Part shown: positions 32,527-42,928 of the stretch, in pieces
Layout of the letters: every line of letters begins with the position of its first letter
Numbering within the stretch: position 1 is the stretch's first letter
Source: Ancylostoma caninum
Lineage: Eukaryota; Nematoda; Chromadorea; Rhabditida; Ancylostomatidae
Length of the DNA stretch: 64,000 bases
Assembly (NCBI GenBank): GCA_037903475.1
Contig: JBAJFG010000597.1
Coordinates: 496,001 to 560,000, forward strand
Reading direction: 5' to 3'
Notes under the pieces: model-generated
Database searches by the model: none
The model's input: only the letters and a program-made list of their open reading frames with translations
Told to the model about the DNA's origin: nothing
Position numbers and translations under genes: made by a program

Positions 32527-33295
32527 TTATGCGAGATCTCTCTCTTTCTACGTCGTGCCGTTGATCCACTTATTAGCGAGCGCGCTAACAAACGTTTGGC
32601 ATACAGACTGTGGATATTCGTAGGTTAGATCCTCGAAAGCGAAACAATTTTTGTTGACTTGTCTACAGTAAGAGAAGCGCTTTTGAATGAAAAGGCTTTC
32701 GTCGTGTATAGGCTTCTTCGGTTGTCGGAAAATGATCAAAACAGTACTCCTATAGACTTTTCTCGGTTTTTGAAAGATTATCTTCTATTGAGAACTCTTG
32801 AGGCACACTTTAGCATGAGCCCCCATCATCTAAGCCACCTACCACCTATCAAGGCAGACTAGATGCAGTGCAGAAATCAGGCTATCACAAGTCGATTAAT
32901 TCATCAGTCAGTGACATTGAATCCTCAAATTTAGCGGAGAGCTGCACGGCCAAAGAGCGCTCCAGCGACCGAATGAGTTGCTCGTTGGAGACTGCGAGGC
33001 CGTCCCAGGGTGGCGCAAGTGGCCCCATAGTCCATGCTTGCTCCTCTTACTGCAGACAGGTTGACTAAGCCAAGTGAGGGTGCGTCCTGTAAGTCGAAAG
33101 GTGCATCTTGCCACGTTGATGTCTGCTTCCAACAGTGTTTGCTGTCGCCTAGAGCTGACTACTGTAGATGTTGATGCTGCCCATCTGTTACATACCAGAG
33201 ACTCCGGTAAAGCGTACCATTTTCACCAACTCAGAAGATCGTCTACCAGGTTAATGACTTGGAAGAGGCGTATCGCCCGAAACAAAGCGTTAGGC
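32527..33295. other. unassigned; one protein-like plus-strand frame
   Basis: 32647-32862 plus reads protein-like (VREALLNEKAFVVYRLLRLS, then DFSRFLKDYLLLRTLEAHFS), but I recognise no family and see no convincing splice sites. The remainder to 33295 is without features. Confidence 0.25.
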
Positions 33296-33299
33296 CTAT

Positions 33300-33494
33300 G
33301 GCATACTTCACAGTGACAAGCTCGCTGCGGTAGTCCATTGATAATAGTTCATCTACAACTACATTACCAATAGTACAAATTGCTGCTATGCCAGGACTCT
33401 ATTTAACGCAAATCCTGTGATAAAATATGAGAACTTGTACCACTTTGTTACCATCCTTATCTTTCATTTACTTCACAGCCACGGCAAAGTATGA
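33300..33494. mobile_element. small MITE, GGCATACTTCACAGTGAC end (diverged)
   Basis: Collinear with 48982-49158: both share 'gataa.atatgagaa.ttgta' in the middle and GGCATACT..ACAG ends. The right inverted end is decayed. Confidence 0.5.
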
Positions 33495-34040
33495 CACAGG
33501 CCTCAGAAGCCGTGGCTCACGGCTGCATTACTGACGAGCACTGAGCCGAATGTTGTGATGATGTTGTTGTCCCCCTTACTTGCATTGCCGTTCCACAGGA
33601 GCCCATACAAGAAAATCGCCCGATTATTGGTCGCTCCTACATCTTCGCACCCGGCAGCAAATATCAAACGAATGGAGAGAGGGATAACGCAATTAAAAAC
33701 GAAAAGAAAGTAGTAAAGTCAAAGAAATAGTGAGTTTCATGGATGTTGCAGCGAAATCAGCAGATACTACAACACTTCCTGGAAATATCAGAATTTTTGA
33801 TGCGAAAAATTCCGCAGGTGTTGTTTTTAGAGGGATTGTCAGGGCTAATTTCCTCACTGGTGAGTTCGGACTCTTTTTGAATACTACTGGGTAGATTTGT
33901 TAGCTGACTGCATTTTTTAAATGCAATTCGATAGCGTCAAGGACATGAAAACATCATGTTGCATGATCTCGACCCAAAGGGCCTGGACGGAGGACGTTAT
34001 CGGCTTAAAGAGCTCAAACCTAGGTCTTTTTGAAGAATAT
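33495..34040. other. unassigned stretch
   Basis: No gene, RNA or repeat signature that I can support. Confidence 0.25.
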
Positions 34041-34041
34041 C

Positions 34042-34600
34042 AGCCTGATCGTCCGGATAACGCCGGACTCTCAGGCTTCTTTTCGTGCTCGCTTCGCTCG
34101 CATATTTCCATTGTCCTCAGATAAGATTAGTTCAGGTGAACAGGCGCTATCGCAGAGAAGTATTTTTTCTTACCTAGGCTCATGGAACCATTGACCCATG
34201 ATGGACAGCTCCTTCCCAACAATTTGAGGTGACGCATTTCGGTTTGCTGTGGTGGAAGTAAATAATAAAATTGACCGAGTGCAAACTAAGATTGGACCTG
34301 AATAAACGACCCTGCACCCATATATATCCCCGCTGGGGCCTGTCTCCAGAGGTTCCTCCACTTTGAAACCCCTGTACACCCTTATCATACCGTTAGACCT
34401 GACTCCAGGCGTTTGTTCGCTTTTGAACGACGGCGCACCCATATCGCGCCGTTTGACCCGATTCCAGGCGTTTTTCCACTTTTGGACGCCGGAGCACCTA
34501 TATCACACCGTTGGACCCGACTCCAGGCCTTTCCCCTCTTTTGGACGCCGGAGCATCCTTATCCCACCGCCAGCCCACCTCTAACACTACACTAAGGCGT
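34042..34600 (-). mobile_element. Helitron family II, short inverted copy
   Basis: The minus-strand 3' end is the hairpin AGCCTGA-ga-GTCCGG...CCGGAC-ga-TCAGGCT overlapping CTGA, followed by T. 'gcgagcgaagcgagc' precedes it. The 59-bp core (3.5 units) lies at 34360-34560. The 5' end was not found. Confidence 0.65.
34360..34560. repeat. 59-bp core units, inverted (about 3.5)
   Basis: 'ttggacgccggagcacctat', 'cacaccgttggacccgactc' and 'caggcgttttccactttt' are the reverse complement of the 4985-5735 unit with modest divergence. Confidence 0.9.
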
Positions 34601-34823
34601 AATCCTCATCCGTGTCATCCCTCGTTCGCCTGGTTCCTCGTCTTCGTCATAGAGGTGGCCTATCCCTCTCTTTCCTTTTATACAGTCCTGTAATCAAAAG
34701 CCTATCTCATTTATTCCGACTGTGTAAGATCACACCCTCAAATCAAGGTAAAAATCAAAATTCACCACGTTTTCATACATAACTCGATACGCTGAACACA
34801 ATGGTTTGGGTACTTTCCGTTTT

Positions 34824-35032
34824 CGATGGCTGGTTCTCGTGCACACACACACACACACATGAACTGCCAGCTAAGAAGAAGTAAGATAAAGAGGACAAAC
34901 TCCCTGTTCTTGTTTTCAGTTGCTAATTTTGGAACTCGACTTTCGAAAAATGCTGTCTGTCTGACTGTATCTTTCTTCTTCTTAATTGGCAGTTCATGTG
35001 TGTGTGCGTGTGTGCATGAGAACCAGCCATCC
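34824..35032. mobile_element. foldback element with (CA)n/(TG)n inside its arms
   Basis: Arms of about 60 bp: GATGGCTGGTTCTCGTGCAC, a CA run, then CATGAACTGCCAG.TAAGAAG on the left, and the exact inverted order on the right (35031 to 34973). Inner spacer about 90 bp, no coding. Confidence 0.8.
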
Positions 35033-35274
35033 AAATCACACCGTCATGTTTAGCGCGTCGTTTTGATTTTAACCTTGATTTATTAAAGGGTGTTGATTTA
35101 AGGGTGTTTTGGGCCACTTTTGTCATGTTCAGACATGTCAGGTCTTTTTATTCAGTCCCGGCCGAGCGGAAGCCCACCGCCGGGCTCCGACCCGGTGACT
35201 CCCAGGCCGGTAATGGTAGAGCGGGTCTTCTGCACTTAGAGCGGGTCTTCGGCACTAAGTTCCTGAGATGTGAC

Positions 35275-35521
35275 AGATGGGGCGGCGGTGTGATAAGCAT
35301 GCTCCGGCGCACAGGAGCGCGGAAACGCCTGAAATCGGGTCCAACGTTTTGACAAGAATGCGCCGGCACAAAAAATGTGGAAGATATCACGCACGGGTCC
35401 ACACCCGCGAGAGTGGTGTGGCAGGGCTCAGTGAGGGGAACATATACACGTATGCGAGGCGAGCGAAGCGAGCTCAAAAAAAGCCTGAGAGTCCGGCGTT
35501 AGCCGGACGATCAGACTGGTT
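35275..35521 (+). mobile_element. Helitron family II, minimal copy
   Basis: Two diverged 59-bp units (35275-35395, 'aaacgcctgaaatcgggtcc'), then 'gcgaggcgagcgaagcgagc', then the hairpin AGCCTGA-ga-GTCCGGC-gtta-GCCGGAC-ga-TCAGACT and CTGG at 35518-35521, followed by T. Same 3' architecture as 6244. The 5' start is unclear. Confidence 0.65.
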
Positions 35522-35693
35522 CAATCTTAGTGGGTCATACCTCCTTTTCCGAAACCTGGCATGCTTTATTTTCTTCTGCTCCCTTTTTCTGCTTCAGTGA
35601 GCGGATCGTCGAGCAACCGCAAATCTTACGCTGTATGCAGGCTCTCAGACTAGCCACACTTCTTTTCCCACGACGAACTGATTGCCTGTAGCA

Positions 35694-37855
35694 CTAACGA
35701 TCATTGGAGAACAGAGCAAAACGATGTTCAACTGACACAGGTTCCTTCAAAGTCACATCTTTGCTGGAGCTTGAGGTATACGGGGAGCTCTTGATGGACC
35801 TGCGACTTGGTTCCGTGTCAAGCTGGAGATAATTATTTTCAAGCATCTTCCCACAACAGCATTCCATCAGAAAATCTTAGGTAGCTCTAGAATGGGTTAA
35901 TAGCTAAAGGCTTTCTACTCACTCCACTCACCGTCAACTTAGACGGTGTTCCAGTACACATGATGGAATCGTTACGAGTGGCACACTCTTGATTCTCCTG
36001 GCATTCTGACGAGACACAGCTTTGTTTCTCAGTTTCGGTGCATGTTTCTGAAAACATATATTTTCATAACATGTAATTCTGAGGCGTCCCATGCTAAAGT
36101 GGTACCTTCAGGGAGCTCGTAGTAAAGGCGAGCGTATTTGTCTATGACCTCGTCAAGAGCAATTCTCCATCTGTGAATGGCATCGTTGATAAGGAACAAG
36201 TTAAGAGTTCCGAAATCGAAGACGATCCTGTAGCGGCAGACCAGCTATAAAACAACCTGTCATTGTATGCAGTTAAGTTTAATTGCACGTCAGTGTGAGA
36301 AGGATGCAACATCTACCACAATACGTCCGCTATTCATAGTAACTGTCTGCGTCGTCACGCTTGTTTTTCTTACAGAGTTCAGTGAAAGAACCAGCCCTAC
36401 AACAAACACATCTCTTCCAAATTACAAACTTTCAAGCAGTCCACATTTATTGAGACAAACGGGATAGTCCGGCTAATGTCGGATACTCAGGGCGGTTTCA
36501 ATAAATGTGATTGTCATTGGCTGCAACGATCTCGAGCTACTGCGTACATTCCCACAAAGGATGAAACGTTTGACTTCTGAAGAAGACGTTTCGTCGGGGA
36601 TTAAGGTCATAAACAAACTTCTCCACCGTGAGAACTTGGAGCGGAAATTTGTAGAGAAGGAATAGTGAAAAAAGTGGAAAATAGTGAAAAAATTATCGAA
36701 TCAACTGAAGACGCCCTGTTTCAAAGATGGAAGAACACAACATGGAAGTTATTGCAAGAATTTCATTCAAAGCTCACTATTGCTCAGAAGAAAAGGATCC
36801 GCCAGAATATGATTCCTTCTAGTGATACTCCAAAAATTTAACCTACGAAAAGTTAATAGAAGGTTTCAGTTCCCTATTTAGAAGGCATGATTTCTGTCGT
36901 TGGACTTTAATTTATGATGCAAAGACAAGCCGTGTGAAATAATAAAGTGAAAGAAGTTCTGATCATGCATGCGATGACACTGCATTGCTTGACTGCTATA
37001 ATAAGAATCTTCTAAAACGGAAATCAGCGAGTACCAGAGCTAACCAGTGTATTTCAAAATGCTCGGCGTTTTGAAATGCACTGGTGTTGAAATACAGATT
37101 TTGAGTGCACGGGTGCTCTTCTGAAAAAGGCTAAGTGCTTCCCAATTATCATTCTTCTGGGGACTGTTGGCAGTACAATTGACAGGGCAAGTGACTGGTG
37201 TATTTGACTTAGGGTACTAATGGATATCACCCTGTACTTTCTGCTCCCTCATGGCCGGTTTGTGCAGATGAGGATTGTGTACCATGTAATCCTCAGTATT
37301 CGTAGTGAAGACTCCATACCAGAAATGTCGTTCACCTTTTTCAGAAGTTTTGTAAATAATCAAGGTGTCCTTGTTGGTGAGGCACACTTGAAGCTTCATG
37401 ATTTTCCCGGTCCTCCGGAAGAAGCCTCTCTGAAATACTAGACAAGTTCTCAAAAACGACCTTGATGTGCATATAAGCAACAATTCCATGTTATTGGAGA
37501 TTCGGGTCAGAGATTTTTAAAGGTTTTTGTTTGAAAAAGGCGCTATTCGCTTGTTGCTGCAGTTACGCCTTCAGTTGCCAAAAGGCGCTTTTGCCCTTAC
37601 ATCTATAATAAACCGCTCTACAGCAACTTGACAAGCACTGAGGCCAGTAACAACAACAGTGCAATCAAGGAGAGAGTAGCTAAATATTTCACAGTACCCG
37701 ACCGCCCCACTTACGTCGAATCTGGAGATATGGGCTTTCATAAGGAGGCATGCTTCGGACGGTCTCACTTCACAACGCAGAGGGATTGCTGTGATTAGTT
37801 GCTCCCATAAGGTAAGAGAGGCGGGGCTACCATATGGGTAGAACAGGTCTGGAAA
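35694..37855 (-). CDS. unrecognised multi-exon gene (partial model)
   Basis: Minus-strand exons with canonical sites: 37855-37601 (acceptor CCCCTCAG, donor GTAAGG; 85 codons, includes LTLWEQLITAIPLRCEVRPS and SACQVAVERFIID); 37429 to about 37231 (acceptor TATTTCAG, donor GTGATA; RGFFRRTGKIMKLQVCLTNK); 36244-36106 (acceptor TTTTATAG, donor GTACC; RYRIVFDFGTLNLFLINDAI, WRIALDEVIDKYARLYYEL); 36047-35932 (donor GTGAGT; Cys-rich, CVSSECQENQECATRND); 35822-35694 (Ser-rich tail ending SVEHRFALFSNDR, stop). The last three exons join in phase (1, then 0), and so do the first two (phase 0). At least one exon is missing between 37231 and 36244. Minus-strand AATAAA near 35570 suits a poly(A) signal. I do not recognise the family. 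The start codon is not located. Confidence 0.5.
36455..36515. repeat. short hairpin, relic related to the CCGG-hairpin repeats
   Basis: 'cacatttattgagac' is matched inverted by 'tttcaataaatgtg', with 'tagtccggctaatgtcgga' inside, resembling the family II hairpin core. Lies in a presumed intron of the minus-strand gene. Confidence 0.45.
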
Positions 37856-37939
37856 CTGAGGGGAACCTTCGGAGAAAAACAACAAAAACGAAAAACTCTG
37901 CCCCTCCCCGGTTATTTTGCATGCCAATTTTCCCACTTT

Positions 37940-38715
37940 TCCTGCCCCAAGCTAAAGGGATTTTCCTGCACTGTGGTGACTTGTTATTTTCACTCTCCTG
38001 GCTCATTACACTCTGAAAACTATCTCATCCCAGCCCTCTGTTTCTTCCCGGCTGAAAAGAGCCCGTTGATTTCCACCATTTTTAACCGGGAATCACCCTG
38101 CATAACCAGCCGCAGCCTGCGCAGTTGTGAAAGAATTGAGTCGGCGTTCTACCTGTGTGTTTATGTGATACTACAGATTTGAACGATGTATACTTACTTC
38201 ACTCCAAAAAACCCTCCCAAAAGTTAGAGCTGGAAACTTGACTTGAATGGTGTTTCTTCCATTACTTTCTCCTCAACCTAACGTATGTGGTGAAATAGCG
38301 CAAAATGGGAGAGAAAACCAGGAAATCGGAGTGCTCTTTCCCGTGCGTCTCAAAGCTTGGGTAAGCATGCCATCTGCACATTAAGCGCGCCCTACCAGAC
38401 ACGATGATACGTATACATTTTCCAACATTTTTCGTGCCTGCTCCATATCTTATCTATTACACGAAGAGTGCATGTATCTCAAGATTTGGAAGTTATAAAC
38501 AACGAGTTAAAGGATTCGTTCTAATTCTCCTCCACATTCAGCACTGTAGAAGGTGCTGAATTGTAGCGTATGGAATGTTTCCCCCCATATCGACTCTGAG
38601 TCGCTCACAGATTCCAGACCGTCTTGTCGTCATGATTCCACTGGTATGCGTGAAATGGTCCAAAATCGAAGACAAAACCTTTCTACTGAGGCCCAACCAA
38701 TGGTTGTTTGTACCA
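37940..38715. other. unassigned stretch
   Basis: No supported gene. Only short frames on both strands. Confidence 0.25.
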
Positions 38716-39929
38716 GGGCTGGTAGTAAACCCCCCGATCTTGTGAACTCCTAGCTGCCAACATGTCGTCACAGTGTCGCTCACATTTGTCGCGAGATGTT
38801 CATGAACTCCCCATGATAAAGAGGGTGCTCTCGATGATGTCGCGACATAGTTGGCAACTAAGTTCAATGACTATTTCGCGACAGTGGTTGGTAGCCATGT
38901 TCGTGACCTCTTGGTCATGAGGCGCAGACAACAAAAGTTGGGGAAATAGTGTGGAAGTCAACGAGGCGTGATGTCACAAACTCGAACGGAGTTCCTGAAC
39001 GTCCGGTTCGTTGACAAGAGAACGCTTAAGTATCGGCATAGGTCATTCTCAGATCAAGATCGAAACGAAGCTCCTTTGAAACAGCGCAGATGTATGAAGC
39101 TCTTAAACCTTTGTCCATATGCCTTGCTTCGTCCAATCGTAAGTGTAATACACAGTTTGATAAGAAGACACAAGAGGAGGAAATTTTCAGATATTTTACA
39201 TTCATTTTAGAGATTTTAGAGAGCCATCGAGTACCTCGTACATAGCGCTCTTAGCCAGCTTTTCTCATTGTAAAGGGATCTGTGAAATAGTTGTTAAATG
39301 ATCCGGACAAAGAATCCGCAAATCAAAGGAGGTAACTCTTTCACAGGTTTCGGCGAATAGGATAAGGGGAGCGGTTACGTTGCGAAAAGGTGTGAGATAT
39401 CAAAAAAGAGCATGGACCATGCAGATCGAAAGCTTCACATTCAGTTGACGTATGGAGCCTGATCATTCCTGCTTGAATTACTTTTTGACAGGGACTTCGA
39501 ACTATTATTTCAAAGTACTGGGGAAGGATTAAAAGAACTCCTGCGAAGTATGCAGTTCTTAGGAGTTACTCAAAATTTGAAGTGGAGAAGTGTATGTGAA
39601 TGTTTCATTTGATTAGGGGGTATGTAGTCACTTACTCCACAAACAAAGTTCTCAAAGACAGGATACACGTCTTGCTGTGGTTTTGCAAAAGGCTTGGAAT
39701 GTTTAGGAAGCGAACCTCCCTATCACAACAGTGTCGGGTTCTTGCGGCAAACGCACTAACCACTAGGCCATGTGCGCACGTTCTTTGCTGAGTGATGTTC
39801 GGTAGAGATACATTGATTAGCGAAACACGCATTGATGTCGCGAAATTCTCGTGTTCGCAGATGTCGCGAACCTGGTGCCAACGTGTTCGCATCTTGGATG
39901 TCGCGACATGGGGGGTTTACTACCGGCCC
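38716..39929. mobile_element. inverted-repeat transposon with subterminal TGTCGCGA motifs
   Basis: Terminal inverted repeats (A)GGGCTGGTAGTAAACCCCCC at 38716 and, inverted, GGGCCGGTAGTAAACCCCCC ending 39929. The motif TTCGCGACA/TGTCGCGA occurs about six times near the ends (about 38786, 38836, 38874, 39835, 39860, 39898), like transposase-binding repeats of hAT or Mutator-like elements. 1214 bp, no transposase frame recognised, no clear target duplication. Confidence 0.75.
39695..39772 (-). other. tRNA-like sequence (SINE head or tRNA relic)
   Basis: On the minus strand TGGCCTAGTGGTTAGTGC fits a tRNA D-arm/A box, and about 45 nt later GGTTCGCTTCC fits a B box with one change. The cloverleaf is imperfect, so a working tRNA gene is unlikely. 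It lies within the inverted-repeat transposon. Confidence 0.45.
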
Positions 39930-40827
39930 AGAAGTCCGCGTTTAATTTATAAAGCGAACGGGTGTGACCATCTTGAAAACAACACAGTAACTACAGTTTA
40001 TTGTTGATGAGGTACCATACATTTCGAAATTCTCGGTCTACTGTGGAAAACATGTACTCTTCCAGGACCCAAGGTTCCCGATGGTTTTCAGACATTTCAC
40101 GTGTATCATTGTTCTCGACAGCTCAAAGAGACTATGGTACTGTACAAATATCTAGAGCGATTTCTGAGGTGAGACAATGCCTTCATGCTGTGTTCGAAAA
40201 CCTTGAAAGGGTTGTGCTCACCTTCTTTTTGAAGCAGCACTGCAGCACCTCGCTTAGTACCACGTTCGGAATAGTTGCAGGAAGATTCATTGTCTGAAAT
40301 ATTGTCTCGTTATTTCATTTTGTTTAGTTAAATAGCGGCGAGAACGATAATATAACAGTTAGGATAGAGGATCATCAAGCTTCCGTCTAAAATGTACATG
40401 AGCTAGAATAGTCAGTACCTGGTGCAGTGGGAGTCAACCATAAGCGAACACCTGGTTTGAACTAACCACACTTCATGAGGACTTGTAGCAGTTTACCGTA
40501 ATACCACCACCGGTGTCTGCCCCAACTTCCGAACTCGAGCACCTTGCCTGTCGCTTCACAAGCTCGTCTTCATCGTTATCGTCCCCCAGCGGCGTCATAT
40601 TGAAATTAGAGAAACAATGCCCTCTCGGATTCATTTCTTGTTCGACGTGTCTTTTCAGATTCTTACTTCCCCCTAACAGTGCTAAGCTTGCGAAAGAGAA
40701 AGAAAAAATGCGAGTAAAAGTTTGGAACGTGTCGCGCCAGCCCTGAGAAACTAGGTGTGTCGGAGATATGGTGTCAAAGAAATTCCTCGAGAAAGTTTTA
40801 CCCAGGGTCTAATCTAGGTCAGCTAGT
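39930..40827. other. unassigned stretch before the LINE
   Basis: The 77-codon frame 40513-40746 plus is Ser-rich and could be a decayed ORF1 of the LINE, but it shows no motif. Confidence 0.25.
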
Positions 40828-40857
40828 AAAAGCAATGCACTCATAGTACTAAAATGT

Positions 40858-41425
40858 TTGTACGGCAATTTAAGATCTTTTCCAAGAAATGCTCTGTATA
40901 TTGATGTATTACTAGGATCTATGTACGATATATACTTGTTTGCAGAGACATGGCTGAACAGTTACCATTCCATTGCATCTATGCTCGATAGCTGGTATAA
41001 GGACTATAAAGTTCTACGCTGTGATCAAAGCTCTCGGTCAGGTGGTGGTGTGGCTCTCCTGTTTGGAAGCACGCTTTCATATTCAACGGTTCTTTCCGAG
41101 TCTTTGACTTCTGCATATGAAATATAAGAAACTGATGTGGCCTGTGAACTTAGCAATGTTGGAATCATTCTGGTATATAGATCACCATCTTGTAGTTCAC
41201 CAATGACACTTCAACTTTTTAAGACTATCACTGACTTGGCTATCTGTGAATCTCCCATAATTGTGGATGGCGACTTCAATATGCCGAACTTAGACTGGGT
41301 AGTCCCAAACTACTCAACTTCTAAAGTTTTTAACTTCTAACTGTTTTGCTAGTAACATGCACTGTCACGGCTTCACACAGAAGGTTCAAATTGGTACGCG
41401 AGGCAGCGGCAAACTGGATCTTCTA
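40858..41425 (+). pseudogene. LINE endonuclease domain (broken)
   Basis: AP-endonuclease-like N-terminal part: 'MYDIYLFAETWL' holds the catalytic E of the 'ETWL' box, followed by 'LRCDQSSRSGGGVALLF', then after a frame break 'VGIILVYRSPS' and 'IIVDGDFNMPNLDW' with the GDFN catalytic box. It stops at 41127 and 41338, and is then cut by mariner A at 41426. The enzyme would nick target DNA for target-primed reverse transcription. Confidence 0.85.
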
Positions 41426-42714
41426 TTAGGTTGGTGCAAAAATAATGCGCGTTTTCATGCCTTTGATTCCGAACCTCATAACTCCTTTCAAAATCAATCT
41501 TTTTTAACAGCCTTAAAACTATTGTAATCCGCAAATCTTTAGCAATAAGATAGATGTTCTCCGACTACCGTGCATTTCTAACAGGACCTTCTAGAATCAA
41601 CAAACTTCCGGAGGGCAGTTTTGGTATCACTTTAGTCTTTGAGAAAATTCTCCCGGAAGAAGTAGTCCAGGTTCTCTAGTCCAGGTTCTCGGTGAAGTGG
41701 TAGTCGGTGAGCGAGAAGCTTGCTGATTATGATGTAGGAGTCAGAGCTTCCTAGCTCAGTTGCTCGAACCTGTGAAGAATCTGTTGTGCAGGGTGTGCCT
41801 GGACGGTACCGTGTAGGAGTGAAGGACCCATTTTATTGAGCAACGTTGGGGTCACACAGTGAAGTTTCTAATTTATTTCATCTACGTCTCGGAACCACTT
41901 ACCAGATTAGAAAGAATGAATGAGTTGCAGTGAGCAATTTTGGCAGCAGTTCACCACAAAATCGCCATGACCTTATTTTGGTGTTGCTTCGGTTTCTGGG
42001 AGTATTTCGGTGCATGTTCCTTGTCCAACTGTTGAGTAGGGCACCTCATTTTGTCAAAGAGGGTCTATACTTCGTATTTAATCACTAAGCGACCGACTGT
42101 TTGGCCGCAATTTTTTCACTACAAAGGTGCGAAGCACACCTCTCAACGAGGATCAGTGTGGTACTCATACAGTATGCGCGACGTCAACTCGTCGAGCTTT
42201 TTCATCCTTCCATTTTTACTGAAGGGAGGGATGGTCTGACAACAATCACCGGCAATGTTCTGCGAAACCAAATATGTTGTTTTGGATCGGTGCTGTTTGA
42301 CAATTGTCATCGGTTGGGGGTCGCAAACCCCAGGAAGACCTATGCAACATTCCTTACTTTCGAAGGAAGGCGCACCAAGCCGATAAATCCGGGAGCAGCT
42401 CGGCGGAATGCATTCGCTCACACCCTCTTCGCCAAAACTATGGTGGTATTCTGAGCGATTCCTGCTGCGATGCCGTCGAGTATCAGCCCGCTGAAAAGAG
42501 TTTGGCAAAAACCTTGTTTTGGCGCCTTTCGTTCCACAGCTAAAAATTCGCCAAAAACATGAACTTCGCCCAAAATGCATGAGATATTTGAAAAGGCCAC
42601 GAAATTTGCTACAAAACAATGTGCAACTTCTCATACCGATGATAAGAAACACCGGAGGTTTCCTGCACGAAGATGAAGCAGCGAAAAACGCGCATTATTT
42701 TTGCACCAACCTAA
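41426..42714 (-). mobile_element. mariner A, Hsmar1/bandit-like ends, degenerate transposase
   Basis: Perfect inverted ends starting TTAGGTTGGTGCAAAAATAA (about 31 bp) with TA on both sides (41424-41425, 42715-42716). 1289 bp. On the minus strand decayed transposase is readable: 'MKKLDELTSRIL' in the N-terminal half (42143-42652) matches the 'VKKLDKWVPHEL' linker of cecropia-type transposases, and near 41700 'SLTDYHFTENLDYFF' plus 'TALRKFVDSR' match the C-terminal 'SPTDYHFF..LD.FL' region. Stops and frameshifts exclude activity. Confidence 0.85.
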
Positions 42715-42716
42715 TA

Positions 42717-42928
42717 TTTCCAAATTCAACTGACACCCTTGATAATGTCATTTTTCGGGCACCTATACATAATTGCATTACGTTTAACATAACTTGCAAT
42801 GAGTTGAAACACACTCCGGTCTATGCATGTTTGTTTTCAAAATGTGACTATAGCAAGGTTAACGCGTACTTATCGGGGATCACGTGGATGGAGTTTTTTA
42901 TATCTACGTCTTCCTTGGATGAGATATA
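42717..42928 (+). pseudogene. LINE endonuclease C-terminus / linker piece
   Basis: Open frame with TFNITCNELKHTPVYACLFS, CDYSKVNAYLSGITWMEFFI and SLDEIY, the segment that follows the endonuclease in CR1 elements. Its frame continues from the left of mariner A when mariner and one TA are removed. Confidence 0.75.

Noticed and set aside
37217..37431. 'GFFRRT' segment suggesting a nuclear hormone receptor DNA-binding domain
   Set aside because: No first zinc finger upstream, and the Cys residues of the second finger are missing after FFRRT. The segment fits better as an ordinary exon of the minus-strand gene.
39695..39772. Functional tRNA gene on the minus strand
   Set aside because: The B box deviates (GGTTCGCTTCC) and the acceptor and anticodon stems do not pair well; kept only as a tRNA-like relic.
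40513..40746. Possible LINE ORF1
   Set aside because: Position fits, but no zinc knuckle, PHD or esterase motif is visible, so it is not listed as a gene.
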